A stretch of DNA of 64,000 nt, from the NCBI GenBank assembly GCA_964404255.1, contig CAYOJJ010000018.1:7873-71872 (forward strand), given 5' to 3'. Source of the stretch: JAFDZW01 sp964404255 (lineage in GTDB: Bacteria; Bacteroidota; Ignavibacteria; Palsa-1295). The notes below the pieces were generated by a model, which saw nothing but the letters and a program-made list of their open reading frames with translations, was not told the DNA's origin and made no database searches. Position numbers and translations under genes: made by a program. This document shows positions 18,075 through 26,140 of this stretch, piece after piece; position 1 is the stretch's first letter; each line of letters begins with the position of its first letter.

Positions 18075-19127
18075 ATGACAACCAGAATACTTACTGCACT
18101 AGTACTTACAGCCGCCCTTACGGTAGGTTGTGGTAAGAAATCCGATACGACTCCCGGATCAGATTCGACTAAGGTGGGTGCATCGCTAACGGGAGCAGGT
18201 TCGACTTTTATCGAACCGATCATGACCCACTGGATTGCCGAATACGGAAAGGCATCGAATGTTAAAGTAAACTATCAGGGTGTTGGCTCGGGTGCAGGTA
18301 TCAATAACCTTATCGATAAGACAGTCGATTTTGCCGGCAGCGATGCTCCGATGAATGCGAATGAGCTCGAGCGGGCCAAAGATCCGGTCATCCATATTCC
18401 GGCCGTAATTGGAGCCGTATGTGTCTGCTATAACGTCAGTGGTGTAGAAGGCGCCCTGAATTTTGACGGTGAAGTATTGGCAAATATTTTCCTCGGCAAG
18501 ATCACCTATTGGGATGCCCCGGAGATCAAAGCCTTGAATAAAACGGCAAAACTTCCCCATGAAAAGATCTTTACGGTACACCGCTCCGATGGATCGGGTA
18601 CGACAGCGATCTTTACCAATTATCTCACAAAAGTCAGCGCTGATTGGAAAACCAAGATCGGTGAAGGTAAGACCGTCAATTGGCCAGAAAATGGACTTGG
18701 CGGCAAAGGTAATGCCGGCGTAGCAGGTATTCTCAAAGAGCATGCAAATTCGATCGGCTATGTTGAGTTAGCGTATGCTGAACAGAATAAGATCCCGTAT
18801 GCTTCTATGAAGAATTCTTCCGGTAATTTTATTGCTCCTTCGGTTGAATCGGCCAGCTTAGCCGCCGATGGCGTTCAGCTTCCCCCGGATATGATCGCCT
18901 GGATCACTAATACGAGCAACCCACAGGGATACCCGATCACCGGATTTAGCTGGTGCATTATTTATAAGAATGCTGCAAAAGCTGCCGACATTAAGAAATT
19001 CATGCATTGGTTAACGACCGACGGTCAGAACGATTGTAAGGCTCTCTATTATGCGCCGATTCCCGAAGCGATTCGTAAAATGGAAGCGGCGGCATTAGAA
19101 GGCGGCGCGAGCACTGCTCAGCAATAA
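18075..19127 (+). CDS. pstS: Phosphate ABC transporter substrate-binding lipoprotein PstS
   Basis: The ATG at 18075 begins a lipoprotein signal (MTTRILTALVLTAALTVGC, C19); a TTG 45 bp upstream is less likely. The 350-residue product has the PstS hallmarks LTGAGSTFIEPIMTHWI, VNYQGVGSGAGINNL, VDFAGSDAPM and the phosphate-binding HRSDGSGTTAIFTNYL. It binds orthophosphate in the periplasm for the PstCA permease encoded convergently just downstream. The 217 bp upstream (17858-18074) should hold its promoter; I see no clear Pho box. Confidence 0.96.
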   Translation: MTTRILTALVLTAALTVGCGKKSDTTPGSDSTKVGASLTGAGSTFIEPIMTHWIAEYGKASNVKVNYQGVGSGAGINNLIDKTVDFAGSDAPMNANELERAKDPVIHIPAVIGAVCVCYNVSGVEGALNFDGEVLANIFLGKITYWDAPEIKALNKTAKLPHEKIFTVHRSDGSGTTAIFTNYLTKVSADWKTKIGEGKTVNWPENGLGGKGNAGVAGILKEHANSIGYVELAYAEQNKIPYASMKNSSGNFIAPSVESASLAADGVQLPPDMIAWITNTSNPQGYPITGFSWCIIYKNAAKAADIKKFMHWLTTDGQNDCKALYYAPIPEAIRKMEAAALEGGASTAQQ

Positions 19128-19163
19128 GTTCTCTATCTACGCAGCTTCATAAACACTCTATCT

Positions 19164-19204
19164 ATCTCCCGGGAAATCGTATAGATATTCCGGGAGATTT
19201 TTTT
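19164..19204. terminator. Intrinsic terminator between pstS and pstA
   Basis: The stem ATCTCCCGG (19164-19172) / CCGGGAGAT (19190-19198) is followed by a T-run to 19204. It terminates pstS and may also serve the convergent pstCA transcript less efficiently. Confidence 0.85.
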
Positions 19205-19209
19205 ATCTA

Positions 19210-20103
19210 TTACTGAGCCATCCTGTTGCGGAGAATATACCGGGTAGTAATACTGAGCAGCAGGATAAAACTTATCAGGATCAAAGCTCCGGCAAAAGCA
19301 AGATGATGAAGCGATTCCCAGGGAGAAGTGGCATACTTATAAATATTGAGAGGTAAGGCATCGATCGGCTCATCGAGCGCCATGCTAAAGGTCATATTTC
19401 CAAAAGCAGTAAAAAGCAGCGGAGCAGTCTCACCGGCGATACGTGCAATAGCAAGCATGATACCGGTAATGATCCCTTCCCTGGCTGCCGGAAGGATTAC
19501 ACTGAACATGGTACGTGCCTGTGAAGCTCCTAAAGCGAGCGAGGCTTCCCGTAAACCGTTCGGTACCAGTTTCAAAATTTCTTCGGTTGTCCGGATGATC
19601 GTCGGCACCATAATAATACCGAGTGCCACACTTCCTGCTAAGAGGCTAAACGCATGCCCCGGATGGATCTGAGCGGTTGGCAATACAATGACCACATACG
19701 CAAATAGACCGAGTACGATACTTGGAATACTATTGAGCACATCGGTCAGCAGGCGAATGAATGAAGAGAGTTTCGATTTCGATTCGGCCTGGTATATTCC
19801 TCCACAAATTCCGAGTGGAATTCCGAAGATAGCTCCTAAGCCAAGCAGTTCTACTGTTCCGACGATGCCATTAAGCAACCCTCCACCTGGTTCGCCCTGA
19901 GGTGCCGGCCCTTTGGTGAACACGTCGAGATTTAGCGAAGAAGCTCCTTCATAACATACATATCCTATGACCAGCACCATGGCTGCTACACTGATCAAAG
20001 TACAAACAATGCAGATCGTCACCATTACCCGGTTAGAGATCTGTGTTCTGCCGGTATGCGTCAGTATCGATGGGAATGAGGATTTGCTGATGAGCGTACT
20101 CAT
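19210..20103 (-). CDS. pstA: Phosphate ABC transporter permease PstA
   Basis: The 297-residue inner membrane permease has about six transmembrane helices. It shows the PstA marks GLLNGIVGTVELLGLGAIFG, LGICGGIYQAES, the cytoplasmic EAA-like loop with LREASLALGASQARTMF, and AGETAPLLFTAFG. It starts at ATG 20103, sharing one base with the pstC stop (TAATG), so it is translationally coupled to pstC. pstB and phoU, which usually follow pstA, are not here: the next gene is the convergent pstS. Confidence 0.95.
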   Translation of the reverse strand: MSTLISKSSFPSILTHTGRTQISNRVMVTICIVCTLISVAAMVLVIGYVCYEGASSLNLDVFTKGPAPQGEPGGGLLNGIVGTVELLGLGAIFGIPLGICGGIYQAESKSKLSSFIRLLTDVLNSIPSIVLGLFAYVVIVLPTAQIHPGHAFSLLAGSVALGIIMVPTIIRTTEEILKLVPNGLREASLALGASQARTMFSVILPAAREGIITGIMLAIARIAGETAPLLFTAFGNMTFSMALDEPIDALPLNIYKYATSPWESLHHLAFAGALILISFILLLSITTRYILRNRMAQ

Positions 20104-21188
20104 TAGTTAATAGCCTTTCCAGTATAGCGTACTAATAATTTTGCAACGATATTTACCAGAAGCGTCACGACGAATAACGACAATCCTATTTCGATCAGAG
20201 CCGAGCGATAGAGACCGGAGGCTTCCGCCAATTCGTTCGCTATGACGCTCGACATTGTATAGCCGGAATTGAAGAGCGACCACGTAATTCTCGGAGAATT
20301 TCCGATCACCATTGTAACAGCCATCGTCTCTCCCAAGGCCCTTCCAAGACCAAGAATGATCGCGCCAATAAGACCGGAACGGGCATACGGCAACACGGCA
20401 AGGCGGATGGTTTGCCATTGGGTTGCTCCGAGTGCATAGGATGCATCACGAATGGTTCTTGGAATGGTACGAAGAATATCTCTCGAAACGGAAGTGATAT
20501 AAGGGATGATCATTATTGCCAGAATGATGGAGGCGCTAAGCATATCATACCCATTCGGAGTATCGCCAAAGATCGGAATATGCGAAAGAAAAGAGTTCTT
20601 TGCAATTGGCGTCTCGAACCATTTCACTAAAAATGGCTGAAGAATAAAAATCCCCCACAGACCATACACGACACTTGGAATTGCCGCAAGCAGCTCAACC
20701 AGAAAGGATAATGGTTTATAAAGCCGGTTAGGGCAAAACTCCGATAGGAATACGGCCGTAAAGATACTTATCGGAACAGCGATGATCAGTGCCCAGGCAG
20801 AGGAATATAACGTACCAAGGATGAATGGGAGAGCGCCGAAGTGCTCGCTGCCGGGATCCCATTTACTCTCGCTGAAAAAATGAAACCCGAAGGTACTAAG
20901 CGATGCGGTCGAGCCGGAAAGCAGTTCAACAAAGATGCCGAGAATAATTAATAATACGCTGAACGAGCATAAAAACAAGGCCGAATAATAAATACCATCG
21001 ATGATCTTACTCGATACTTTACGCTCTTTAAAGGTTACTTTTTTCTGAGGATCGCTTCCCGATTGCTGCCATTTAGGACTGGACCTTCTCGATTCGAAAA
21101 TATGATTAAAAATGGTAATGGGGTTAGATGTTCGCCGAGGCTCCGGGGGCTGTAAAATGTCTTCCGCTCGTTTTATTGGTTCTTCCAT
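20103..21188 (-). CDS. pstC: Phosphate ABC transporter permease PstC
   Basis: The 361-residue permease has the PstC core (GALPFILGTLYSSAWALIIA, AAIPSVVYGLWGIF, RDASYALGATQWQTIRLAVL, GRALGETMAVTMVIGN). The N-terminus carries an extra ~60-residue polar, Pro/Arg-rich segment (with EDILQPPEPRRTS) before the first helix at about 65-90. That makes it longer than common PstC (about 300-320). It pairs with PstA and is expressed from the region before 21189. Confidence 0.95.
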   Translation of the reverse strand: MEEPIKRAEDILQPPEPRRTSNPITIFNHIFESRRSSPKWQQSGSDPQKKVTFKERKVSSKIIDGIYYSALFLCSFSVLLIILGIFVELLSGSTASLSTFGFHFFSESKWDPGSEHFGALPFILGTLYSSAWALIIAVPISIFTAVFLSEFCPNRLYKPLSFLVELLAAIPSVVYGLWGIFILQPFLVKWFETPIAKNSFLSHIPIFGDTPNGYDMLSASIILAIMIIPYITSVSRDILRTIPRTIRDASYALGATQWQTIRLAVLPYARSGLIGAIILGLGRALGETMAVTMVIGNSPRITWSLFNSGYTMSSVIANELAEASGLYRSALIEIGLSLFVVTLLVNIVAKLLVRYTGKAIN

Positions 21189-21331
21189 ACCTTGATTTTA
21201 ATTAAGAATGGAGTAGAGTCAACGATAGCGAAAGCGGGGGTGGTTCGGTTCGAATATTATGTTACTGTTAATATATTGGAATCAAAATATTTTGGATGTG
21301 GGGACTATCGAAGCAAACTGCGGGAAAGGTG

Positions 21332-21405
21332 CGGAGCGGACGGGACTCGAACCCGCGACCTCCTACGTGACAGGCAGGCGTTCTAACCAGCTGAACTACC
21401 GCTCC
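21332..21405 (-). tRNA. tRNA-Asp (anticodon GTC)
   Basis: Reading the minus strand gives a full cloverleaf. The acceptor GGAGCGG (21405-21399) pairs with CCGCTCC (21339-21333), the discriminator G is at 21332, the D-arm has AGCTGGTTAGA, the anticodon stem CCTGC/GTAGG has loop CTGTCAC (anticodon GTC), and the T-arm has GGGTTCGAGTCCC. CCA is not encoded. It is located between pstC and the AsmA-like gene on the same strand. Confidence 0.97.
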
Positions 21406-21466
21406 ATCCGCACTCGTAAAAGTTGCGGGCTTATAACTATTATTACCTACCAGAAGTTCAATGATT

Positions 21467-23125
21467 TCACTCAAATCCTCCTACTATTTGCCCGAGTGAT
21501 TTTCGCAGGGAGAACCATAAGAATTGAAAAAATTCTTCCGGGGGCAGCCGTTTTCGGGTGGTAATGGCTGTTTTAGCAGGCTTTCCCTCCTTATCTATGT
21601 TATTCGACCGAATAACGAATATATTAGCCCAGGTTGTTTTCAACCTATCCCAAATAGTCCTGTTTTCTGAAGATTTTTTTGATAAAAAGGTAATACTAAG
21701 GTCCTCGAACCTGGGGGTAACGGCTGTAGTAGCTGTTCCATTACGAACATGCATAATGATATCCCCGCTTATTACCTTCCCAGAAGCTACCTGAGTCCTA
21801 TCGGTGTTAACAAGGTAGGAATTGATGGTTTTCCCGTCAAAGCCACCGATATGAGCTGCAATATCCATATCGAACGATGGCTTGGAAAGCGGATACTCAA
21901 CTTCAGCTTTTAATGCTCCCTGCCCCTGAAAGAGCGTTTGCAAAGAGAAATGCACGGCATCAGAATCCATAGACACCGAAGAATCAATAAGCAAAGGAGA
22001 GATCGTCAATTTCGTTTTCTCGAAGGTCAATTCCGAAAGATGAGGGCTTACGTTCGATTGCTCCCTAATATGGATAAATCCATTAGGCAATCTCAACGAA
22101 TCGGCATGGATAGGAAATCCTATCTTTCTCAGCAATTCATTTGGCATTGGTGCAGGCGGTGGATTTGGGTCCGAGGGCTTACGTTTATCCGAATAGTAAT
22201 CGAACTTCCAGCTTTTGACACTTGCAGATCTGAATCGAATACTATTGAGCCGCAATAATTTAGTCAGATAGATCTGCTCCGCTTTAAGGCCTATACATTC
22301 TAAAAATAACCGTCCCCGATTATATTTATTTTTATTGGCAAAGGCCTGTTCGCTATAATTCGGCCGCAAACGCAATGTATCTACGGAAAGCGATGAATCT
22401 TCAAATACGCCATTCAATCCTTTAATCTCCAGGGAATATATACTATCATCGAAGGTATATATGGCCTGCCGGGCATTTATATGAATACTCTTGGAAAAGA
22501 GCAGGTATTTATTCGTTTTCATGGTCATCGTATCGAGACCGAAACTTCCGATAGTCAGGCTTGTCCCTTTTAGTACTGTCCGCTGATGGCTGGTATCGCT
22601 CTCCATAACGATAGCTATATTACTCAGAAGAATACTATCAATGGCGATCGAAGGAAAAATATTTTTGATGGTGGGGAGAAATTGCGCGGTATCGAACTTA
22701 TCAGAATAATGATCCGGATTACTATAAGTTGAAATATGTAATGACGGGTGATGGATTTCAAGCCTGTCGAGTTTTAACCCGTTTTTCCAAAGTATATCCC
22801 ACCAGGAAATACCGCTAATACTAATGGTGTCGAGAAAACATTTTTTTATATAGAAGCCGGGTGTCAGGCTATCATATCTGACTCGGATAAGAACAACATG
22901 GCGGCAGGATAGAGAAGTAAAAGAATGGTCAATTTTTCCCAATATCAATTCATATTGGTAATGGGTCGCGCGACGTACCCACTCGGCAAGTTCAGGGCGG
23001 ACGGTTTTATTGAGAATCCCATCGAGAAAAAATACAACAATAATGACTATTGTAAGAACAATGGCGCTAATGAATCCGGCTACCCAGAGGAGAATCTTCT
23101 TTTTAAAAGACAATGGTTTACGCAT
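21467..23125 (-). CDS. AsmA/DUF748-like membrane-anchored protein
   Basis: The 552-residue protein has a basic N-terminus and a single strong transmembrane anchor (ILLWVAGFISAIVLTIVIIVVFFL), then a long beta-rich periplasmic region. Features such as YELILGKIDHSFTSLSCRHV, repeated D-xxx-L-HPSL-type strands, and a late ALKAEVEYPLSKPSFDMDI repeat match the general look of AsmA/TamB-type lipid-bridge proteins. The link to that superfamily is inference from architecture. It is followed by tRNA-Asp and preceded by the DUF900 hydrolase gene, 42 bp away on the same strand. Confidence 0.6.
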   Translation of the reverse strand: MRKPLSFKKKILLWVAGFISAIVLTIVIIVVFFLDGILNKTVRPELAEWVRRATHYQYELILGKIDHSFTSLSCRHVVLIRVRYDSLTPGFYIKKCFLDTISISGISWWDILWKNGLKLDRLEIHHPSLHISTYSNPDHYSDKFDTAQFLPTIKNIFPSIAIDSILLSNIAIVMESDTSHQRTVLKGTSLTIGSFGLDTMTMKTNKYLLFSKSIHINARQAIYTFDDSIYSLEIKGLNGVFEDSSLSVDTLRLRPNYSEQAFANKNKYNRGRLFLECIGLKAEQIYLTKLLRLNSIRFRSASVKSWKFDYYSDKRKPSDPNPPPAPMPNELLRKIGFPIHADSLRLPNGFIHIREQSNVSPHLSELTFEKTKLTISPLLIDSSVSMDSDAVHFSLQTLFQGQGALKAEVEYPLSKPSFDMDIAAHIGGFDGKTINSYLVNTDRTQVASGKVISGDIIMHVRNGTATTAVTPRFEDLSITFLSKKSSENRTIWDRLKTTWANIFVIRSNNIDKEGKPAKTAITTRKRLPPEEFFQFLWFSLRKSLGQIVGGFE

Positions 23126-23167
23126 GTTATTCCATCTATTGATACGGAATAACCTGCCATAGGGGTT

Positions 23168-24310
23168 TTAGCCCATCGTCCAGCAATTGGGAGCTACCAT
23201 TAATTTCCGGCGGCGGCGCGGATCATCCATGCCGAGCCCATCGATGCTCATACTAATATCGGTAACGACCCATCCATCCTGATAATAACTATGCTCTATA
23301 ATTCCTTTTACGATCGGGGTACAATCTACCTGATTGATCTTATTGTGGAGTAGCTGCGGATGTGCAGCACCATTGGTACCTAAGCGCTCGGGGTTACCTT
23401 TGGTATAATCGGAAATGTACATAGCGACATCTCCCTTATTATAATAAAGAGTAACGGTTCTGGTAAGATCGTCGAGTAATTCGTATGGTTGGCCTTTTTC
23501 AAAGATATCGTCATCGACATCCGGGGCACAAAGGAATATATGCTCAAATATCCTTGGAAGGCTTTGAGTCGGGGTAAAATCGGCAATACGGGCTATCGCA
23601 TTCTGCAGGACATAATTACCCATCGAGTGACATAACAGATGGATATTCTGATTACAAAGCTCCGGTGTCTCTCCATTGGCATCGGGGCGACGGAGCTTGA
23701 TAAGATAATCGCGCAGTTTTAATATACCTCTTCCAAAAGCTTTGCCGGACGCCGCCGCTTCCGTACGATCGGATTTATAGGAGACAAACGGAAGCGCCAT
23801 ACCGTCCGAAGGCCAGCTAAAGAGCACTACAATAGTCGGCATATCTGGGTTGCCGGTCTCGTCGTGATTTAAGGATTCCTGTAAAGCACAGGCCGAGCCG
23901 ACCGCCGCATCCCAGGAGACATTAAAGCCATGAATATAGATAAGAACATTCTGCGATTGGAGCATCGCGGTGCGCAACTCCTCGAACATATCCAACGATC
24001 CGAGTTTTGCCCCCCGCTGTGCTACTTCCGATTTTGTTTTATCGATCGATTCCTCAAATGCTTTGATCGTTGCCGTCTTAGAACACTTGGAAAAATAATC
24101 GGAAAGTTTTTCTCCATCACCGGGGCCGAAGCCACAATCTTTTTGCAATAAAGAATCTACGGTTGCTTCATCGGCCTGTAACAGTACTTTACCAAATCGG
24201 AGATTTTCAGTGCCGTCGTCACTGAATTTTGTACCATAGGAAGTGGGATTCCATTGATCGGGACCGAGGTGATTGCGATTGGTCGCATAATATAAAATAA
24301 TCGTTTTCAT
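23168..24310 (-). CDS. DUF900-type alpha/beta hydrolase
   Basis: The 380-residue soluble protein shows the DUF900 signature in order: VLIYIHGFNVSW (oxyanion/HG loop), VVLFSWPSDG, SYKSDRTEAAASG, and the nucleophile elbow HLLCHSMGNYVL (Ser). A plausible acid (APDVDD region) and a late His (NGAAHPQLLHNK) are present. The family is made of predicted serine hydrolases, and the substrate is unknown. The N-terminal ~125 residues are an extra domain beginning ILYYATNRN, usual for this family. No signal peptide is seen. The tRNA-Ala gene lies just upstream. Confidence 0.82.
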   Translation of the reverse strand: MKTIILYYATNRNHLGPDQWNPTSYGTKFSDDGTENLRFGKVLLQADEATVDSLLQKDCGFGPGDGEKLSDYFSKCSKTATIKAFEESIDKTKSEVAQRGAKLGSLDMFEELRTAMLQSQNVLIYIHGFNVSWDAAVGSACALQESLNHDETGNPDMPTIVVLFSWPSDGMALPFVSYKSDRTEAAASGKAFGRGILKLRDYLIKLRRPDANGETPELCNQNIHLLCHSMGNYVLQNAIARIADFTPTQSLPRIFEHIFLCAPDVDDDIFEKGQPYELLDDLTRTVTLYYNKGDVAMYISDYTKGNPERLGTNGAAHPQLLHNKINQVDCTPIVKGIIEHSYYQDGWVVTDISMSIDGLGMDDPRRRRKLMVAPNCWTMG

Positions 24311-24339
24311 AAGGCGACTTTAGGATGATCTTTTGAGAG

Positions 24340-24412
24340 TGGAGCTGAGGGGACTCGAACCCCTCACCTTTTGAATGCCATTCAAACGCTCTACCAGATG
24401 AGCTACAGCCCC
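24340..24412 (-). tRNA. tRNA-Ala (anticodon GGC)
   Basis: On the minus strand the acceptor GGGGCTG (24412-24406) pairs with CAGCTCC (24347-24341, one G-U), with discriminator A at 24340. The D-arm is AGCTCATCTGGTAGAGC, the anticodon stem TTTGA/TCAAA has loop ATGGCAT (anticodon GGC), and the T-arm has GGGTTCGAGTCCC. CCA is not encoded. Confidence 0.97.
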
Positions 24413-24494
24413 GGCTTTCGCACTGGTGAAAGTGCGCGTCTTAAACCTGTTTACGGCTATAGAGGGTTCCCGTAACCTTATGGTGGCTTGCTTC

Positions 24495-26075
24495 TCAGGC
24501 ATTCCAAAACTGACGGTCAAGACTTCGGTATTGGATGGCTTCGGATAAATGCGGTATCTCGATCGACGGGCTCCCGGCGAGATCCGCAATAGTACGCGCA
24601 ACTTTGAGGATACGGTCATAGGCTCGGGCAGAATGCCCCATTTTCGTCATCGCCTTTTTCAGCAATTCCCTGCCGGCCTCATTTATTTCACAATATTGCT
24701 GAATAAGGCTCGGATTAAGATCGGCATTTTTGAAAACTTTTTGCTTCGGATTCTTTTCGTTATGCTCGTTATACCGGTCAACTTGAAGCTGTCTTGCCTG
24801 CAGTACCCTATCTCTGATTTGTTTCGATGGCTCTCCAGAGGCCTTCTTTTGCAGTTCTTCGATCTTCACGCTCGGCACTTCGATATGAATATCTATTCTA
24901 TCGAGCAGCGGGCCGGATATCTTGCTCATATATCGCGAGCGCATCTGTTCGGTACAGGTACATTGATGCAGCGATGAACCGAAATTGCCACATGGGCAGG
25001 GATTCATAGCGCACATCAGCATAAAATTAGCCGGATATTCAACCGTTAGTTTTACCCTGGAGATCGTCACCCTTCCATCTTCGAGCGGCTGGCGTAATAC
25101 CTCTAAGACATTCCGTTGAAATTCGGGAAGCTCATCGAGGAACAATACCCCGTGATGAGCAAGGGAAATCTCCCCGGGACGAATATTATTCATTCCACCG
25201 CCGACAAGTGCCGCATCGGAAATAGTATGATGGGGCGAACGGAATGGGCGGCTCGTGAGCATCGGTATATCAGCCGGTAAGATGCCCGAGACCGAATGGA
25301 TCTTCGTCGTTTCCAACGCTTCATCGAATGTAAGCGGAGGTAATACCGAAGGAAAGCGTTTGGCAAGCATACTCTTTCCGGAGCCGGGCGAACCGATCAT
25401 GATAACATTATGACCGCCGGCAGCAGCGACTTCAAGTGCCCGCTTGACCGTCTCCTGGCCTTTTACTTCTGCAAAATCGAGTAACGATTGATCCAGGCGG
25501 CGCTTAAATAATTGATCGACATCGATCTTCGAAGCTTCAAGTACGGCTGTTCCGTTAAGAAATTCTACTGCTTCGCGAAGCGAAGTGACACCATAGATCT
25601 CAAGCTCCGGTACCAGGGCTGCTTCGGCGGCATTTTCCAACGGAAGAATGATCCCTTTCAGGTTGGGCTGCTGCTTACGTAGTTCTCTTGCATGCAGTGC
25701 AACATTCAGGGCGCCATGGATCGGGCGGACGGCTCCATCGAGAGCTAATTCGCCGAGCAGAAGATATTGCTTCAGGATCTCGGAATCGATATTCCCCGCT
25801 GCAGCGAGTAGGCCCAATGCTATTGGCAGATCGAAAGCGCTACCTTCCTTGCGAATATCGGCCGGAGCAAGATTGATGGTGATACGTTTTGAAAAATCGA
25901 ACGCAAGCCCGGAGTTCTTCATTGCTGCCTGTACGCGCTCCTTACTTTCACGAACGGCAGAATCGGGCAATCCTACCATTGCAAAGTTTGGAGACATATT
26001 TTCGATGTGGCTTTCGATCTCTACTGTGTAAGCTTCAATTCCCTGAGTCGTGGCCGAGTAGCAGCGTGAGAACAT
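24495..26075 (-). CDS. comM: YifB/ComM family Mg-chelatase-like AAA+ ATPase
   Basis: The 526-residue protein is of the usual ComM/YifB length. The N-terminal lon-substrate-like part has the signature MSPNFAMVGLPDSAVRESKER and INLAPADIRKEGSAFDLPIA. The AAA+ core has Walker A IGSPGSGKSMLAK, GVLFLDELPEF as Walker B, and MNPCPCG. The C-terminal helical domain contains SARAYDRILKVARTIADL. In Vibrio and Haemophilus ComM is a branch-migration helicase for natural transformation. Here the role is taken from homology. It lies 65 bp downstream of mrdA on the same strand. Confidence 0.93.
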   Translation of the reverse strand: MFSRCYSATTQGIEAYTVEIESHIENMSPNFAMVGLPDSAVRESKERVQAAMKNSGLAFDFSKRITINLAPADIRKEGSAFDLPIALGLLAAAGNIDSEILKQYLLLGELALDGAVRPIHGALNVALHARELRKQQPNLKGIILPLENAAEAALVPELEIYGVTSLREAVEFLNGTAVLEASKIDVDQLFKRRLDQSLLDFAEVKGQETVKRALEVAAAGGHNVIMIGSPGSGKSMLAKRFPSVLPPLTFDEALETTKIHSVSGILPADIPMLTSRPFRSPHHTISDAALVGGGMNNIRPGEISLAHHGVLFLDELPEFQRNVLEVLRQPLEDGRVTISRVKLTVEYPANFMLMCAMNPCPCGNFGSSLHQCTCTEQMRSRYMSKISGPLLDRIDIHIEVPSVKIEELQKKASGEPSKQIRDRVLQARQLQVDRYNEHNEKNPKQKVFKNADLNPSLIQQYCEINEAGRELLKKAMTKMGHSARAYDRILKVARTIADLAGSPSIEIPHLSEAIQYRSLDRQFWNA

Positions 26076-26140
26076 CCTGATAGGTGCCTATAATTAATAG
26101 GTCTAAAATACGAAACTGCGGTCTGAGTACGGAGAAAGGT

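Noticed and set aside
24320..24619. A minus-strand ORF spanning the comM end and tRNA-Ala
   Set aside because: It overlaps the tRNA gene and the comM 3' end in another frame; no homology pattern is seen.
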